Source: Pipra filicauda
Taxonomy: Eukaryota; Chordata; Aves; Passeriformes; Pipridae
Assembly (NCBI RefSeq): GCF_003945595.2
Contig: NW_024104532.1
Location: 3,967,501 to 4,031,500, forward strand
Direction of reading: 5' to 3'
DNA: 64,000 bases
How positions within the stretch are numbered: position 1 is the stretch's first letter; each line of letters opens with the position of its first letter. Both the position numbers and the translations under genes were made by a program. Below are positions 34,020 to 47,282 of this stretch, one piece after another. The notes beneath the pieces were generated by a model that had not been told where the DNA came from, made no database searches, and saw nothing but the letters and a program-made list of their open reading frames with translations.

Positions 34020-34217
34020 ATAGAATCACAGAATGGTTTGGGTTGGAAGGGACCTTAAAGATCATCTCATTCCAACCCCGTGCCATGAGCAGGGATGGGG
34101 TGCTGAGCAACGTGATCTAGTGGAAGGTGTCCCTGCCCATGGCAGGGTGGTGGAATGAGATGATCTTTAAAGTCCCTTCCAATCCAAATCATTCTGTGAT
34201 TTTATGATTCTATGATT
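34020..34217. mobile_element. Head-to-head pair of CR1 3' ends forming an inverted repeat
   Basis: The left arm (about 34020-34098) is a CR1 3' end in minus orientation. The right arm (about 34099-34217) is a CR1 3' end in plus orientation with the tail TTATGATTCTATGATTTTT. The arms are near-perfect reverse complements over roughly 78 bases, from TAGAATCACAGAATGGTTTG to the shared GCCATG-GCAGGGA segment. A spacer of about 33 bases at 34099-34131 is itself CR1 sequence of the right copy. No target duplication is evident. Confidence 0.9.
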
Positions 34218-37200
34218 TTTGGAAGGCCGAAACAACTCCTGTCTGCTTTCCCTCCTTTGGTAAGCCTCTAAAGAATATATTTGGGAGAGACTAAGGAGAG
34301 AATGTAGTTTTAAAAAAAGAAAACCTCGTATTTGGAGAAGAGCGCTGAGTGATCTCCATTTACACAGCCCCCTCACAGAGCTGCTGATCCCTCTGTCTGC
34401 TTTTTGGGTGTTTGAAATATATTGCTTTTTCCATTCAGTCCATTGGTACCAAATCCTGGAAGTCACCATTCTTGTTACAGTACTTTACTAATCCATTTTC
34501 CACTTAATTCCTGGTCATTGTAGCCTCTAGATGGCATTTGGGTAGGCAGGTCCCAGGCTGCAGAGATGAGCACAGAAAGTGGCAGCACTCCATGTGGGCA
34601 CCAGCAACAGAGCATTAACACCCTCAAAGCACCAACCCTGCATCCATGATTCACCACATTGACCCAGCTGTGGGAAGTGACTCCTGCCGGCAGACGTGCT
34701 TGGGAACAGAGCAGGAATACCCGGGGGTGATGCCGGTCTGCGCCACTTCCTCTTCCCCATCCCATCCATGGGAACATCCCTCCAGCACATCTGGGGCTGT
34801 GTCACACAGGAAGTACCCCTGGAAGGAGCATGGGAGCAGGGAAGAGCTGGCACAGCCCAGTGCCAAAGACCACAGAACCACCACCACAGCTGTCACCGGC
34901 GCTGTCATTGCTGCAGGGAAGGCTGCAACAGGCAGTCTGTGTTCACCCACATCCTCCTCTCTAGCATCCCAAAGCAGACACACTTGGAAGAGCAGGAAGT
35001 CATAAGATTTAGTTTCTGTTGTGGAAATGGAAACAACAGTGGAGAAAAAACAACACATTTGCCCTATTTCACGTGTTGAGCAGCCGGGGCGGAGCAGGGC
35101 TGTGCTCACATACTCCAACCAGAGTTAGTGTCACACCTGACATGGTGCTTCACACCAACTGCCAACCCCAAGTCAAGTGTTTCAGCAATGGGTCACAGAG
35201 TAGCTCCATGCACATACCACCCTACTCTGAGCTGCACACTTGCCAGAACCTCAGGATGACCTGCCCCAGCTCCTCCCCCAAATAGCTCATAATCTGATTT
35301 CTGTTTGACCCCTCCCTTCACAAAAACCTTCCCCACTCAAGATGAGGGGAAGCAGAGCAGTGCACATTCCTTGTCTGAAATTAATGCAAAATCTTCAATC
35401 TGTGGCAGGCCCGAACATGATGAGACAAAGGAGGAGGAAGCATCTGAGCTACAGGTAGGGCTGCAAAACTACAGGCCAGCCCCTTGGGAGAGCACTGTTG
35501 GTCAGCAACACCAGCCTCGTGACCCTCTTCTTGCATCAGACTTCTTGCTAACCCTCTATTTTCCCTGCTGTTCCTTCCCTAAACACAAACCCCGTTTTCC
35601 AAATGAGCACAGTCAGCAGAAAAGCCAATATGGAGAGTTTTTTTCTCCACATAAGGCAGGACTTCATGCCACTTGGGCTCACGGTGGTGTCATCAAGAGC
35701 AGCTCCACAGCAGCTGGGACCATTACACATGTGGAAAAAGAGGTCCTGCAGCTCCCTGAGGCATAACTGCTCAAAACCAGGGTCTCCATATGAAGATAGA
35801 TACACCTTAGTCCTCAGCATGACCATGCTCATTTGTGCCCTCTCCCAGCTGGCAATAAAACTCTCTGTCTAGCAGAGACAGGAGATGATGGAGCTCTGGA
35901 GCCTCACAGATCAGTCCAGCTCCTGTGTGAATCCACCAGCATCCCCACCACACCTGCACCACCCGTCCTTGTATTCCTTCATTTCCAGAAAGGGTGGAAT
36001 TGAAAGACACCAAGCTCAGAAATGCCCAAGAACTCTAGCTTGGGCAGGAAGCCTCTGCAAATAGTGCATTCCCACTGTGGGGAAGTGCTGGGGTAGGAGC
36101 TGGGCACTGCCACCACCCACATGACAGCAGGACAGGACTGGGAGCACTTCTGGGTTCAGACAGTCCCTGCCAGAAGGCCAGAGCTCACCAAGAAACTCCA
36201 CTTATTGCAAACCCAGACTGCTAAGTGCTGTCTGGTGGAGGAGACCGGCGCCCACGGCTTACAGAGGAGTTAATGCACTTACCAGGGAGGGTTGAGCAGT
36301 GCCAAGCAGCTGGGGAATGGGGAGCCCTGCAGGGAGCCCTCGGGACTGCATAAAGCACATGCAGCACAACTCCAGGGGAAATGCCATCCTAACCCGGGAT
36401 TTTCACCCTCTGCCAGGGCCCAGAGCCAGCAAACACAGAGGCACCGTGGAGGAACCCCAGCAGCAGGCAAAGTGCAGCAACCCTGCTGCTTTCTGTGCAT
36501 TTAAACACGAGAATGCAGAGTTCACATAAAATTCAGCCCCAACTGCCTACCTGGAACTGCACCTGCCTTTTTAGGATCCAACCAGGACCAAGCAATGCCA
36601 AGGTTTTCCAGTACAAAGCCACTAAGGAGCATGAGCCCTGGCAGCACCTTTGAGAGCTCTTCTCAAAGTGTCATCTCACCACAGAGACACAAAGAGAGAA
36701 AATGTGGAAAACCTCTGGCCAAATGCACTGACTGTCAAAAAACCACCCCAGTTTTGGGGCTTAAAGCAGCCACCTGTTGGCACATGGAAAGCAGTTGACC
36801 CCTGAATGGAAAACTTGGAGCTCCTGGGAACTTTCCAAGGGGACTTTTTTATTTCCTGGAGCGAGGAGGAGAACTGGAAAATGCTGATTTGCCAAGAAGA
36901 AAATCAGCAGATGAGTATCCATTACAATCAATGTTTCAATTTGAAACACTAAAACCTAACTGCTAATATTAAAAGGCTTTTTTTTTATGTTTTAAGTGAC
37001 TCATCAAGGGAAAGCCTTTTAAAGAAAATTAATAGTGAAAAACCAAGAGAACTTTAGCCTGCAGCACAAGACAGGGACAGGTCTCACCTCCATCCTCCTC
37101 CTCATTCCTGGCTCTCCAGGAGCCACTCCAAGCTTGTAGAGCTGTTTTTCTACCAACCTGGGGAGAGGGATCAGTCCCAGAAGGGTCTCAAACCTCTTTG

Positions 37201-40200
37201 CATCCAAACCACTCGCTGAGGGAGGTATTTCTCAAAGTCTGCTACAACAAAATATCCTCTTCCTCTCCAAAAAGGTCAAGTACCAGACCATGGTTGATGC
37301 TAAATGATCAGCTTGCAGAGGAAAATGGGAGTGCAAGGAATTCTCCATAAGGTGCACAACAGCACCTTTTGTATTGAAAAATACCTGCTTTGGCTACGGT
37401 AATATGGTATCAGCACTGAAAAATGACATACAAATGAAAGCTGCTTCTTGCCCAAACCCTAAATGTTCTGTCAAAGGCAGTATTAAAACAATAAATTCAC
37501 CTCCCTTAATTATACCTCCCAAATCTCCAAGATCTAATTTCCACACTGCCAGGTAAAGACAGCCATAAACATCATTTATAATTCACTACTCAGTGACTCA
37601 CCCCTACCACAAAGGCCTCGAGATATGGTACCAGTAAGGCAGAAAGGCTCAGGGAAGGGGAATTATGACAGGGAAAATGCTGGCTGTCCTACTGCCCCCA
37701 GAGACCATTTTCCCCATAGGTTACTGCTCACATTGCAATCCCAGGTAACAACAGAACACAGAAGTTACAACAGAAGAGGGTGTAGAGCAGCACCCCATAT
37801 CCCAGGGATGTGTGGGAGCCACGAGGCAATGGGAAAATGAGCAGAAGTGGTGCCACGAATACAACAGTGCTGCAACACCCCCGTGGCAGTGGAGGAGCAA
37901 AGCCTCAGCCACTGGCAGGAAAACCATGGAGTCAGCATGGCACCACAGAGTGGACAGGCTGGCTGCCAGAGCCCTGCTGCATCCACCCACTGGCATCAGG
38001 TCACGTTTTTCCCTTTCCAGTTTCTGGCTAACAAGGTCCCCCTCCCTGCTGCCTGGAAGCCCTGAGTCACGGAGGAAGGGCAGATCCTGCACACCCAGCC
38101 TTGCTCACCCACATGGCCTCCACCAGTCCAGCCAATGGAGCGGCCTCTGCAGCTGGCACAGACCTGCCTTCCTCGTCCCTGCCACAGGGCGCCTGCCACA
38201 CACCCAGGAAAATTCTGTGCTGGATCCCGGTGATGGGAATCTGGAGACAGACAAGCCTCAGGGCAGAGAGTGTGTAGGAGAAGGGCAAAAAACATGCAGG
38301 AAAGTAAGAAAAAAGGAGCATCACTTGGATGGAGCAGAGTGCTGGGAAGGGCGAGGAAGTGGTTAAATCTTTCACTTGTGCCCAGGCCCATCAGGACCCC
38401 AGGAGATCACTGCAGAGGTTCACACCTTGCTTTGCCAGGGGACTCCAAGACTGCAAGACATCCTCCAGCGAAAGCACTTCCAACAGGCAGTGCTGGAGCA
38501 GTGATTTACAGCACTGTGGTAGACCTGTGACAGCCTGATGTAATCCACTGAAAGGCATGGAAAAGAGTGAGAAATCAGGACTGCAGAAAAACACGTCGTC
38601 TCTTCAGCTTTATCACCTTCCTCTACAAGGACAGGCCCAGAACCACCATCTCCCAGCTCTTATTTCCGTCTTCCACTCACCATAAAACTGCTTCCACTTT
38701 TTGATGCCCATGATATGTGGGTGGTGCACGCTACTGTCTGTACTATATCATATAGATTTAGCAAAATAAACAGGTCCTAACCATTTTACTAAAAATCCAC
38801 TACTCTGAGATGCAACACTCCTTTACACTGATTTACTGCTATCCCTCCTCAGCTTCTCCCCAGGCAGCATCAATCAGCTTGAAAGTGGTTCATTTTGGAT
38901 CCAGAGCTGCTGCCACATGATATAAATTGCAGGTCTTTCCACCAGAAAAGTGGGCTGTGTTAGATTGATTAAAAGCAGGCGGAGACACTGGGTCTTGCAT
39001 CAGCCCAGACCCACAAAACCTCACCAAAACCCCAGTCACAGACAGGCACCTGCAGCAGGGCCCTGGGCACCTCCCCAGAGACAGACCCCGTGGGCAGTGG
39101 GGAGGAGGGGGACCATCAGTGAGGTCCTGCCCTCCTGGGATCCTACTCAGCCCTCCCAGGAATGAGGCAGCTGAATTTCCAGAGTTTTTTCAATAAGGAG
39201 CTGGGGAGTGGAAGGGCATCAGCTCACCCCTGACTCAGGGAGAGGGGTGTAACCCCTCACCTCACGTTACAGCACAACCTTTAAACATTGCATTATCGAA
39301 AGACTCACCAAGTAAAACAACACTGGATTGTCAGCAAGAGACCATAGCTCCATCCACAAGGGATGGAACTTTTATCCTCCCCATCTCTCATCCTGCAATG
39401 CTTCTCCTGAGATGTACTTCCCCTGGGGCTCGGAAGCAAAGGCTGTGAATGCTGTCTCCTCCAGCTGCTCTGCCAAGTTTCCAGAGGGAAGGAGACCAGG
39501 GGTGCCAACAGGGATGAATGAACAGAGAACAGGCTCAGGAGTCAGCCCTCCTTTGCCATCGGTCCATCATGGCAGCGCCAGGTGATGTGTCTGGGAACAA
39601 GGGACAATTTGATGGGAGCAGGTGGAGATGGGCTCAAAGTGGAAGCGTGTGGAGCTGCACGCTTGGAGAAAAAGGGAAGGGCAATCACCTTGGAATAAAC
39701 CAAGAGCCACTGAGTGCTGTTCTCAGCAGCTGCTCAAGAAAGGCTTTAGCTACAAGAACTGAAAATTATTTCTCCTGCGGACGCGCACGCCCCAGGTGTA
39801 CTCTGGCCTGGGAACCCTCCACCAGCACCGACTCTCAGGGAGGACAAGCTGCCGATTCCCAGGGGCAGGAACAGCTTTCGGCAGCCCTGCTCTCCCGCCA
39901 GGCATGGAATTCAAAGCGAGTCAGGGTGCCAGCCCGAGCCAATTATAACTCGGTGACCTGCCTCGGCACTAGCACGCACGGGAACACGCCGACTCCTGCT
40001 GCCAAATGCTGGAAAGCTATAAATGGGAGACATTTGGAAAGAGAAAACATTGAGGAGCCAACATTTAACTAGGCTGAAGTGCATTGGCCTGTACATGTTC
40101 TTTGTGGAGGGAGAGAGGAGGAGAACGATGAAGATCTTAGATGCACTGCTGGAAAAATACTGGTGGTTTCTTATACAGACAGAGGTATTCCTTATTTAAT

Positions 40201-41737
40201 GGAAAGTGTTTCTCCTTCTCTTGAGTCCCATTATGGGAATTCACTATTTCTACACTTCTGCTATGGTGTTTAGGCTGCTGGCTCTCAGTGCAGTCTGGGC
40301 ACAGAGGAAAAAGCAGTTGCTAGTGCTTTGTAGCAGAAACCTCACCATAGGAAGCTGTGGGTTTTTTCTTGTCCTTGGTCACGCAAGGGCCTGTCTTTTG
40401 TGATCCAGCTGCCTAAGAGTGAGATCCTGGTGATTTATTTTTGTGGCGGGGTGAAACCACGAAGTACATTGCACACGCAACTGCACAGAATTCTGCTGAA
40501 CTCCACAAACCCTGGAGAAAAAAGAAATCCCCAGAGTGTTGAAATAAGATTCCTGTTACGAAATAGCTATTGAAAGAGCCCTGTTTACAATCCCTGGACA
40601 CAAAAAGGCATCCATCTCCTGAAGCCGCAGCCTGGCAGAGCTGCCTTAGGGCTTTTCCATCAAAGAGGCCGCCCAGACCAGGCAGCACCCAGAAGGGTGA
40701 AATCCAAGGAGTGCCTTGGCTGGTGTTCCCACCTGAAGGAGCCTTGTGCTGTTTGGGACACATTATTCAGCACGCCTGCCCCTTGTTTTCCACATCTGAA
40801 TTAAGATAACACACACTTCACCTTTGTGAACTGTGTGCCCTGCCAGAAGCCCAGGTTAAAGAGCAGATGATGAGGAGGAGGAGAAGGTGAAGCACAGGCA
40901 GAGGAAAGCAAGCACAGGGCTCACAGTACTGGAAGAAATGCAAGAGGTTCATTTTCATTTTTCAAGAGTCCAACAGCCTGAAACAAGCTGATGAGAACAA
41001 TTCATCTTTTTGTGCCAGCTACAGTCATCTGAGCCAATTTTAATGTGTTGTTTTATTTAAAAACAGTCTGAATCACTAAGATACAGACTTTTCCCCCCTC
41101 CCTGCCTTTGCCTGGTGCCTCACACAACAGGTGAGGAACCCCCTCCAGAAGGCCTAATCTGTCTTCCACATCGAGACAGCAGGCACAGACCATTGCCTTT
41201 TGCCAATTTTCTCACAGAAGTAGGCACCACGTCAACAGACAATTTATTTTTTGGTGTTACACACAAAGCTGTTGGCCTGAGGGCTGCATGACTCTGTCCA
41301 AGATGACATGGCTCCAGGTGGGTCAAAGCTGAAAGCTTCCAGCTAAGAACCTGAAGGATTTGTTAAACATATGGACAATTTGGGAAACACATTCAATGCA
41401 CAGGCAGACTGGAGTGGGAGAGAGAGCCAGAGTAAATTTTAATGTTGCTTAAAATCCTCAGTTTTTCTGTCCCTGAATCATGCTGCAAGCGCCCTTACTC
41501 CAGCCTCTGTCAAGTGTCCAACCCTGGGCTCAAAATTAAACCTCTGTGCAGAGAAGCAGCCACAGAGCATCACCTGCTCCTACAGCCTTCAGCTGGGACA
41601 AGGACTGAAGGAAATGTTTCTGACTGCAAGGGGAAAAGCCCTGGGGTAACCTGTCCCCAAGAAGGGCACCCCTGAAACATGACAGGATGGAAAACAAGAC
41701 AGGAATGGAAAGAGCCAGGCTGGTCAAGAAGTCATAA

Positions 41738-42133
41738 GTCATATGAGGAGCGGCTGAGGGAGCTGGGGATGTTCAGCTCACTCAACAAAGGAGGTTCAGG
41801 GGAGACCTCACTCTCTACAGCTGCCTGAAAGGAGGCTGTAGCCAGGTGGGGGCTGAGCTCTGCTACCAACCAACCAGTGACAGGACAAGAGGAATGGATT
41901 CAAGCTGTGCCAGGGGAAGTTAAGGTTGGACATCAGGAAGAATTCCTTCATGGAAAGGGTTGTTGGGCATTGTAAGGGGCTGCCCAGGGATGTGGTGGAG
42001 TCCCCATTGCTGGAGGTGTTCAAGAATGACTGGACGTGGCACTCAGTGCTCTGGTCTGGTTGACAAGGTGGGGATCAGCCACAGGTTGGACTTGATGGTC
42101 TTGGAGGTCTTTTCCAACCTCAGTGATTCTGAG
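41738..42133 (+). mobile_element. CR1 LINE fragment, 3' end
   Basis: This is a plus-oriented CR1 copy of about 395 bases. It begins near TGAGGAGCGGCTGAGGGAGC and continues with GGAGGCTGTAGCCAGGTGGG and AAGGTTGGACATCAGGAAGA. It ends with GGTCTTTTCCAACCTCAGTG. It belongs to the same variant as the copy at 43688, with which it shares 41 identical bases. Confidence 0.94.
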
Positions 42134-43687
42134 AAGGTGGCTGCAGCTGAAAGGCAGAGATGACAAGGACATGGAGCAGGGCTCCTGCCCAGGGATGGCA
42201 CAGGGAGCTGGTAATATCAGGAAAGGTATAAAAGGGTTGGGTTTGGATGTAAGGATGTTTTAGGAGTGTATCAAGACACCAGTGGCTCTTGGTCACATGA
42301 ATACTTGAAATGACTACCATCGTGGCTGATGAGCTCATAATTACAGAGTGGGGAAAAAATGTTTCTTTTTGGGGGGTTCCATAAAAAACCACGAAAGACA
42401 AGCCAGAATCTGTTCTCTAACCAACAGGATCCTTCCAAGAAACTTGTTAACCTCCTGCTGAGTGATGCATCCAACGTGATCCAATGGAGCCCTGCAGTCA
42501 CTGCACAGCTCTTCCCCTGCCAGCACGGCTGGAAGCATCTCTCAGGCACACCAGACCCTGGTCCTTTATCTCTGTCCACCAGAGAAGGCACTCAGATGTC
42601 TGATCACCAACTTCCATGCCAGCAAACACTCCCAGCATACCTGCCAGCCCCAATTAGTGTCCTGGATACAACTGGCATCCTTGAAAGCATCAATCTTACT
42701 GCCTTTATTTCTTAGGAACAGCATCCATCTGCTCCCAATAGCTCACATCTGGCATAGTGAGTGTTATTCAAGAGCCTCAATCCTATTTGAAGGAAATTAT
42801 TCCTCCAGCCAAGAGATTCATGCAGAACTGAGTTTGGTGTTTGCAGTTACAAATTTACTACAAATCATACAGTTACAGGCGGTTGCAAGCTTTAGAATTA
42901 AAATTTTATCTTTCTTAATCCCTAAAAAGTTGCCCTCATGTAAATTGCCACATGATGGAAAACACGGAGAAAACAAGGAGGAGAGGCAGAAGGAACCTGA
43001 GGACAGAGGATCTACCCAGGAAAAACGCTCCTGAGCACTGCCCAGGTCACTGAGAGCTTTCTTCTGCAATGAGTAGCGTGTAGAAGATAGAGTTGATCCT
43101 CAGTTTCATCATTCTTTTCCCAATTTCACCACTTGATATGGTACACTGAGCCTCCCTGGGGTGATCCCAGAGCAGAAAAGGTCACAATTCCCAAGGGATG
43201 AGAGCCACCACTTCATCTGCTTAAAACACTGGCCTGGGACTAGGAGGAAGCAGCAGCTTGTACCTCGTGCTGGGATACAAGAGATCAGTTGGGGAAGAAG
43301 TGTTGGTCACCAGCCCTTAAAGAGAAGGTGACAACCTCCTGCGTGACAGTGAATGGCCCTTGGTGTGGTCAGTGGAATGGAAACAGGTAATTAGGCAGAA
43401 AGAGGATGTTTTGCCAGCCTTGGAAGGGAAATGCAGGGTGGTGCTTGGAAAGGCTGCTGCAGCAATGAGATGTAAACCTGGACTTCTGCAGGAGAGAGCC
43501 AGGTTTGGGCTTGGGCACCAAAGGGAAGAGCTCTGCAAATCCACAGTACTTGGGCCAAACCTTGAATGCTCCCAGCTGGAAACAGCAGAGCCTTTGTGGC
43601 ATTGCTGCGACCAGCAAGGTGGCTTTAGACATTCCCCATTTCAGCAGGGAGAAGACAACTGGTCTGACATCTCTGCATCCAGACAGA

Positions 43688-43888
43688 TGCAGGAAGGATT
43701 TTATCATGGGAAGGGTTGTCAGGCATTGGAGTGGGCTGCCCAGGGAGTCAGAAGTCACCGTTCCCTGAAGGTATTCAAGGAACAACTGGACGTGGCACTC
43801 AGTGCTCTGGTCTGGTTGACAAGGTGATGATCGGTCAAATGTTGGACTTGATCTTGGAGGTCTTTTCCAAACTAAATGATTCCATGGA
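43688..43888 (+). mobile_element. CR1 LINE fragment, 3' end
   Basis: This is a truncated plus-oriented CR1 of about 200 bases, from GATGCAGGAAGGATTTTATC to a tail AAATGATTCCATGGA. It lies 1.6 kb downstream of, and in the same orientation as, the related copy at 41738-42133. Confidence 0.92.
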
Positions 43889-45090
43889 ATCAGAGATCAG
43901 TAAACTCCAGGCTTCACTCCTGTTTTGGCTCAGCAGATGGTTTGTTTTGAGTGTCATTCCTGCCTGGCTGGGGAGGGAAGGACACTGCCCTCCGGCTGCA
44001 GTGGGAGCCGGCGAGGCTGTCAGTATTAAGCGTGCACGTGTTTTACTTGGCCCTACTCCTAAAATAATTGTTTGGCCACAATGGAAGGTGACAAGCAAAT
44101 CAGCTGTGGCCCCACAGGGAATACCAGGAGAAAATCCCCAACCACTCACACATCTGTGGCTGTGCTGCTCTGAACTGCAGCATCACATCAGCCAAGGGTC
44201 AGCCCCCACCAGCCCTCACTCCTGCGCCATCAAGTTCTCCTTTTGGATCAAATGGCTTCCGTCTCACTGACAAGGAAGAGTCACTGAGAGCAAAAGAGGG
44301 TGCACCAACCTTCACCCGAATGTGGCCGGAGCTGCTCTTGAAAAAACAAAACCCTGCTCAGCTTCTGACAGGAGCATGAAAAGCTCAGCCAGAATCACTG
44401 GGAACATTGATATTAAATTAACAAATATCTCTACCCAAACATGCATGTACTGCAATTGCTCAAGGCTGTAAGGATGAATAAATTTGGATGGATTTTCACT
44501 GGATAACATGAAAGACAGATTCTTGACACAGAAATCACCTGCGACTCAAGTTTCCAATTCTTCCTCCAACGCACCAAAAGATCATCAGACCTGGACCCGG
44601 GAAAAATATTTTCCTCTCTTACTGTTTTCAGAAGCAGCTGAACCATTTTAGTCAATCAGGGTTTTCTGTGGGGGTTTTGGGGATTTTTTTCCTTTTAATA
44701 ACCAGAGGCATGAATAATTTCCAGCATGGAAAATTTCTGCCTAAAGAGCTAAAACTGGCATAGAATCATCCAACAGTCACACAATAAAGCCCTCCAGCAA
44801 TGGCAACAGTCAGTGCTACCAAGCCTACCTAGAGCATTTTTTTCCACTGTGCTAGGAGGATCTGTTTCACTCCTCGCCTTTCAATCCAATTTCCAGTGTA
44901 CTGCACCACAAGTTTAAAATAAGGACACCAGGAAGCATGTGTGATAAGGGGGAAGGAAGGGAAAAACCACAGATTCTTTCATTCTTTCAACAGAGCCGAA
45001 AAGGAGTGGTTACTTTTTATTTTTTAAGAAAAAGCTGCAGGGAACCGGGAAGGGGGGAGATGTTTGCCTTAAACTTTCCCATCTGCACAA

Positions 45091-45126
45091 TTATATATAT
45101 ATATATATTTTTATATATATATATAT
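45091..45126. repeat. AT dinucleotide microsatellite
   Basis: Two (TA)n runs flank a short TTTTT interruption. The whole tract is nearly self-complementary. Confidence 0.93.
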
Positions 45127-46335
45127 GTACCTCTGACTCTAAAGGTGCTCCAGGGTATTTTGCAGAGCCAGTTTGAGGCTCTGACTCCAGACAGCCTCCA
45201 GTGATGACACTTTCCATTTAGGAGCGTGCACAGATGCAGCCAAGATGGAAGGGGATGGAGACAGGAAGAATGGCCACTATTCCCTACATTCCTTCCTCAC
45301 GAGGAGCAAGGCAGCCCAGGGAAACAACACAGCTGGAGGCACTATTTTATTGAATAAACCCCAAAAGATTGTGCCCTCCTTGCAGCAAACAACAGAATGA
45401 GCTTGGCCACCACCTTGGAGCACCAGTGAAGATAAGATGCTGTGGAGAAGGAAGCACGAGTTCCATTTCCTTCCAGCCCTGGCTGCTGCCCAACAGCTGT
45501 TCCCTGTTTATTTACTTTAATATTTCCTTGGTTACACAAGCAGCTGCACACAGCTTAACCCCTGCCTGCACCAGAAGCTGCCCATGCCACCCTACCTGGC
45601 CTTGCCCAGCAAGATGATGCAGGGCAGTACCACAGGGCAGGGGATGGACACCCAGGGTCTTGCCAAAGCTGGGCTCTCACTGGACCGTGGCCTCTACATG
45701 GTCAGATCCACAGCTCTGCAGAGGGTGCCACGTCGGGCAGGGGACAGGGCACCACTGACGTGAGCAGCATCTCACACAATCCCAGGCTCCACAGGCTGAC
45801 CTGAAGCCAGGCTGAACCTGGGAAAGCCATCTGGATTCCCAGGGGCTTGCTTTGCTGGGCAGGCTGTAATTTTAGCATTGTCTGGATGCAGCGACTTCAG
45901 GAAAGGCATCCTCATTCCCAGGCAAGCACTGCACCCTTTGAAATACAACCTATAGCAACGCTCAGCCTCATGTGAGTAGGATGCTGGAGGCAGAAGATGC
46001 CCAGCTCCTCTCCTGGTCCCACACACAGCCCAGGAGGGACATGCCAGTGGTCCTTCTGGCAGCTGCTGCCGCTCCATAGATCACTTCATGCATTTTCTTC
46101 TCTCCTCTGCACAGAGCCTGTTCCAGCAGCTCAGTTTGTGTTTTGGCTCATAAAGCTCAGCCAGACCCCTTGGCTCATCTCCACCAAGGAGGGGGTGGAA
46201 AACACCCTTTGCCTGCTCACCCAGAACACTGGCTTTGGTTTTCTGCAACCCAGCCTGTCCCAACTGCCTTTCCAGCCTCCTCCCTCCCAGCTCCATTTTC
46301 CTCCTGGCTCCTCCCTGCACCAGGAGGTAAATGAA

Positions 46336-46660
46336 TCATAGAATGGCCTGGGTTGGAAGGGACCTTACAGATCATTTAGTTCCAACCCCCTCTGCTGTGG
46401 ACAGGGACACCTGCCAGTAGACCAGGTTGCTCAGAGCTCCATCCAACCTGGCTCTAAACACTTCCAGGGATGGGGCAGCCACAACTTCTCTGGGCAACCT
46501 GTGCAAGTGCCTCACCACCTTTACAGGGAAGAATTTTTTCCTAATATCTAGTCTAAATCTACTCTCTGTCAGTTTGAAGCCATTCCCCCTTGTCCTGCCA
46601 CTACATGCTCTTGTAAAAAGTCCCTCTCCATCTGTCTTTAGGTTCCCTTCAGGTACTAAA
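46336..46660 (-). mobile_element. CR1 LINE fragment, 3' end
   Basis: This minus-oriented CR1 3' fragment of about 325 bases begins TCATAGAATGGCCTGGGTTG and ends near CCCTTCAGGTAC. It shares long blocks with the copy at 11821, such as ACTCTCTGTCAGTTTGAAGC. It lies about 540 bases on the transcript's downstream side of exon 2. Confidence 0.94.
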
Positions 46661-47201
46661 GCAGATGTTGCCAGCTGCCCTCTGGGCTGGCATTGGCCCT
46701 CCCCAGAATGCCAGTGGGACACCAACCCAGGGAATTGGCACTTTCCAGCGGCAGCCCTGGTTTGCTGTGACAGCTGCTGGGAAAGGCATGGTATGAGCTC
46801 CACAGGAATGGAATTTGGGCCTAACTTTAAAAAAATCCTCCCCCAAAGCAAACAGAAAGTCCCCAATAAAACCCCCACCAATTGCACAGATTTCTGTTGC
46901 AGAAACTCAAACACACAGAAGCAGCCCTGGGCACACTTAGCCCAGAAACTGACAGCAGAACATTAAAACTGGGACTTGCAAAAGACCCAGGTTGTTCTCA
47001 CTGATGTGCAAGAGGCACTGGAGCGAAGAGTCTGTCCAGTTTTTGAGGTTGCTTTTTTCTTGCTTTCTCAAGGATGCCCAAAATTGTGGTTAGGTTGCCT
47101 CAAATCAAAGCATTTACTGGTAGATCACAGCATAAGGCAGAAACCACACAGCTCAACAGACCTTCCTAAGTTAAAACCTCAAGAACTGGATAAATTCTTA
47201 C

Positions 47202-47282
47202 CTGCAGGTCGAAGAACTTGCTGTACCGTCGGTATATGACCTCTGTGGATCCATTGGACCAGGTGACCTTGATGATGTACAC
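47202..47282 (-). CDS. SH3PXD2B: SH3PXD2B coding exon 2 (residues 25-51, PX phosphoinositide-binding arginines)
   Basis: The exon has 27 codons and is phase 0 at both ends. The acceptor is TTCCCTACAG and the donor GTAAGA. It encodes PX strands with VYIIKVTW and [12 protein letters not shown]. Arg-42 and Arg-43 align with the p47phox PX arginine that contacts the 3-phosphate of phosphoinositides. A PX-domain missense change at this motif (R43W in human numbering) has been reported in Frank-Ter Haar syndrome. Because the exon length is a multiple of three, skipping it would keep the frame but remove the lipid-binding arginines. The exon begins GTGTAC, like exon 2 of NCF1. Confidence 0.97.

Larger units (their letters stand above)
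29022..47201 (-). other. SH3PXD2B intron 2 (18,180 bases, the largest)
   Basis: The largest intron carries five CR1 insertions (32158, 34020, 41738, 43688 and 46336), including a head-to-head inverted pair, and an AT microsatellite at 45091-45126. The segment 31070-31345 is rich in TAAT/ATTA-type motifs. I saw no further coding exon. Confidence 0.85.

Noticed and set aside
39518..40072. Plus-strand open frame of 184 codons in intron 2
   Set aside because: No known domain or signal is visible, and it lacks splice or promoter context.
46372..46914. Minus-strand open frame of 180 codons, and the similar frame at 59349-59603, with KLTESR-RLDIRKK-LPREVV motifs
   Set aside because: These words come from the CR1 3' region and recur in each CR1 copy of the window, so they are transposon fragments rather than host genes.
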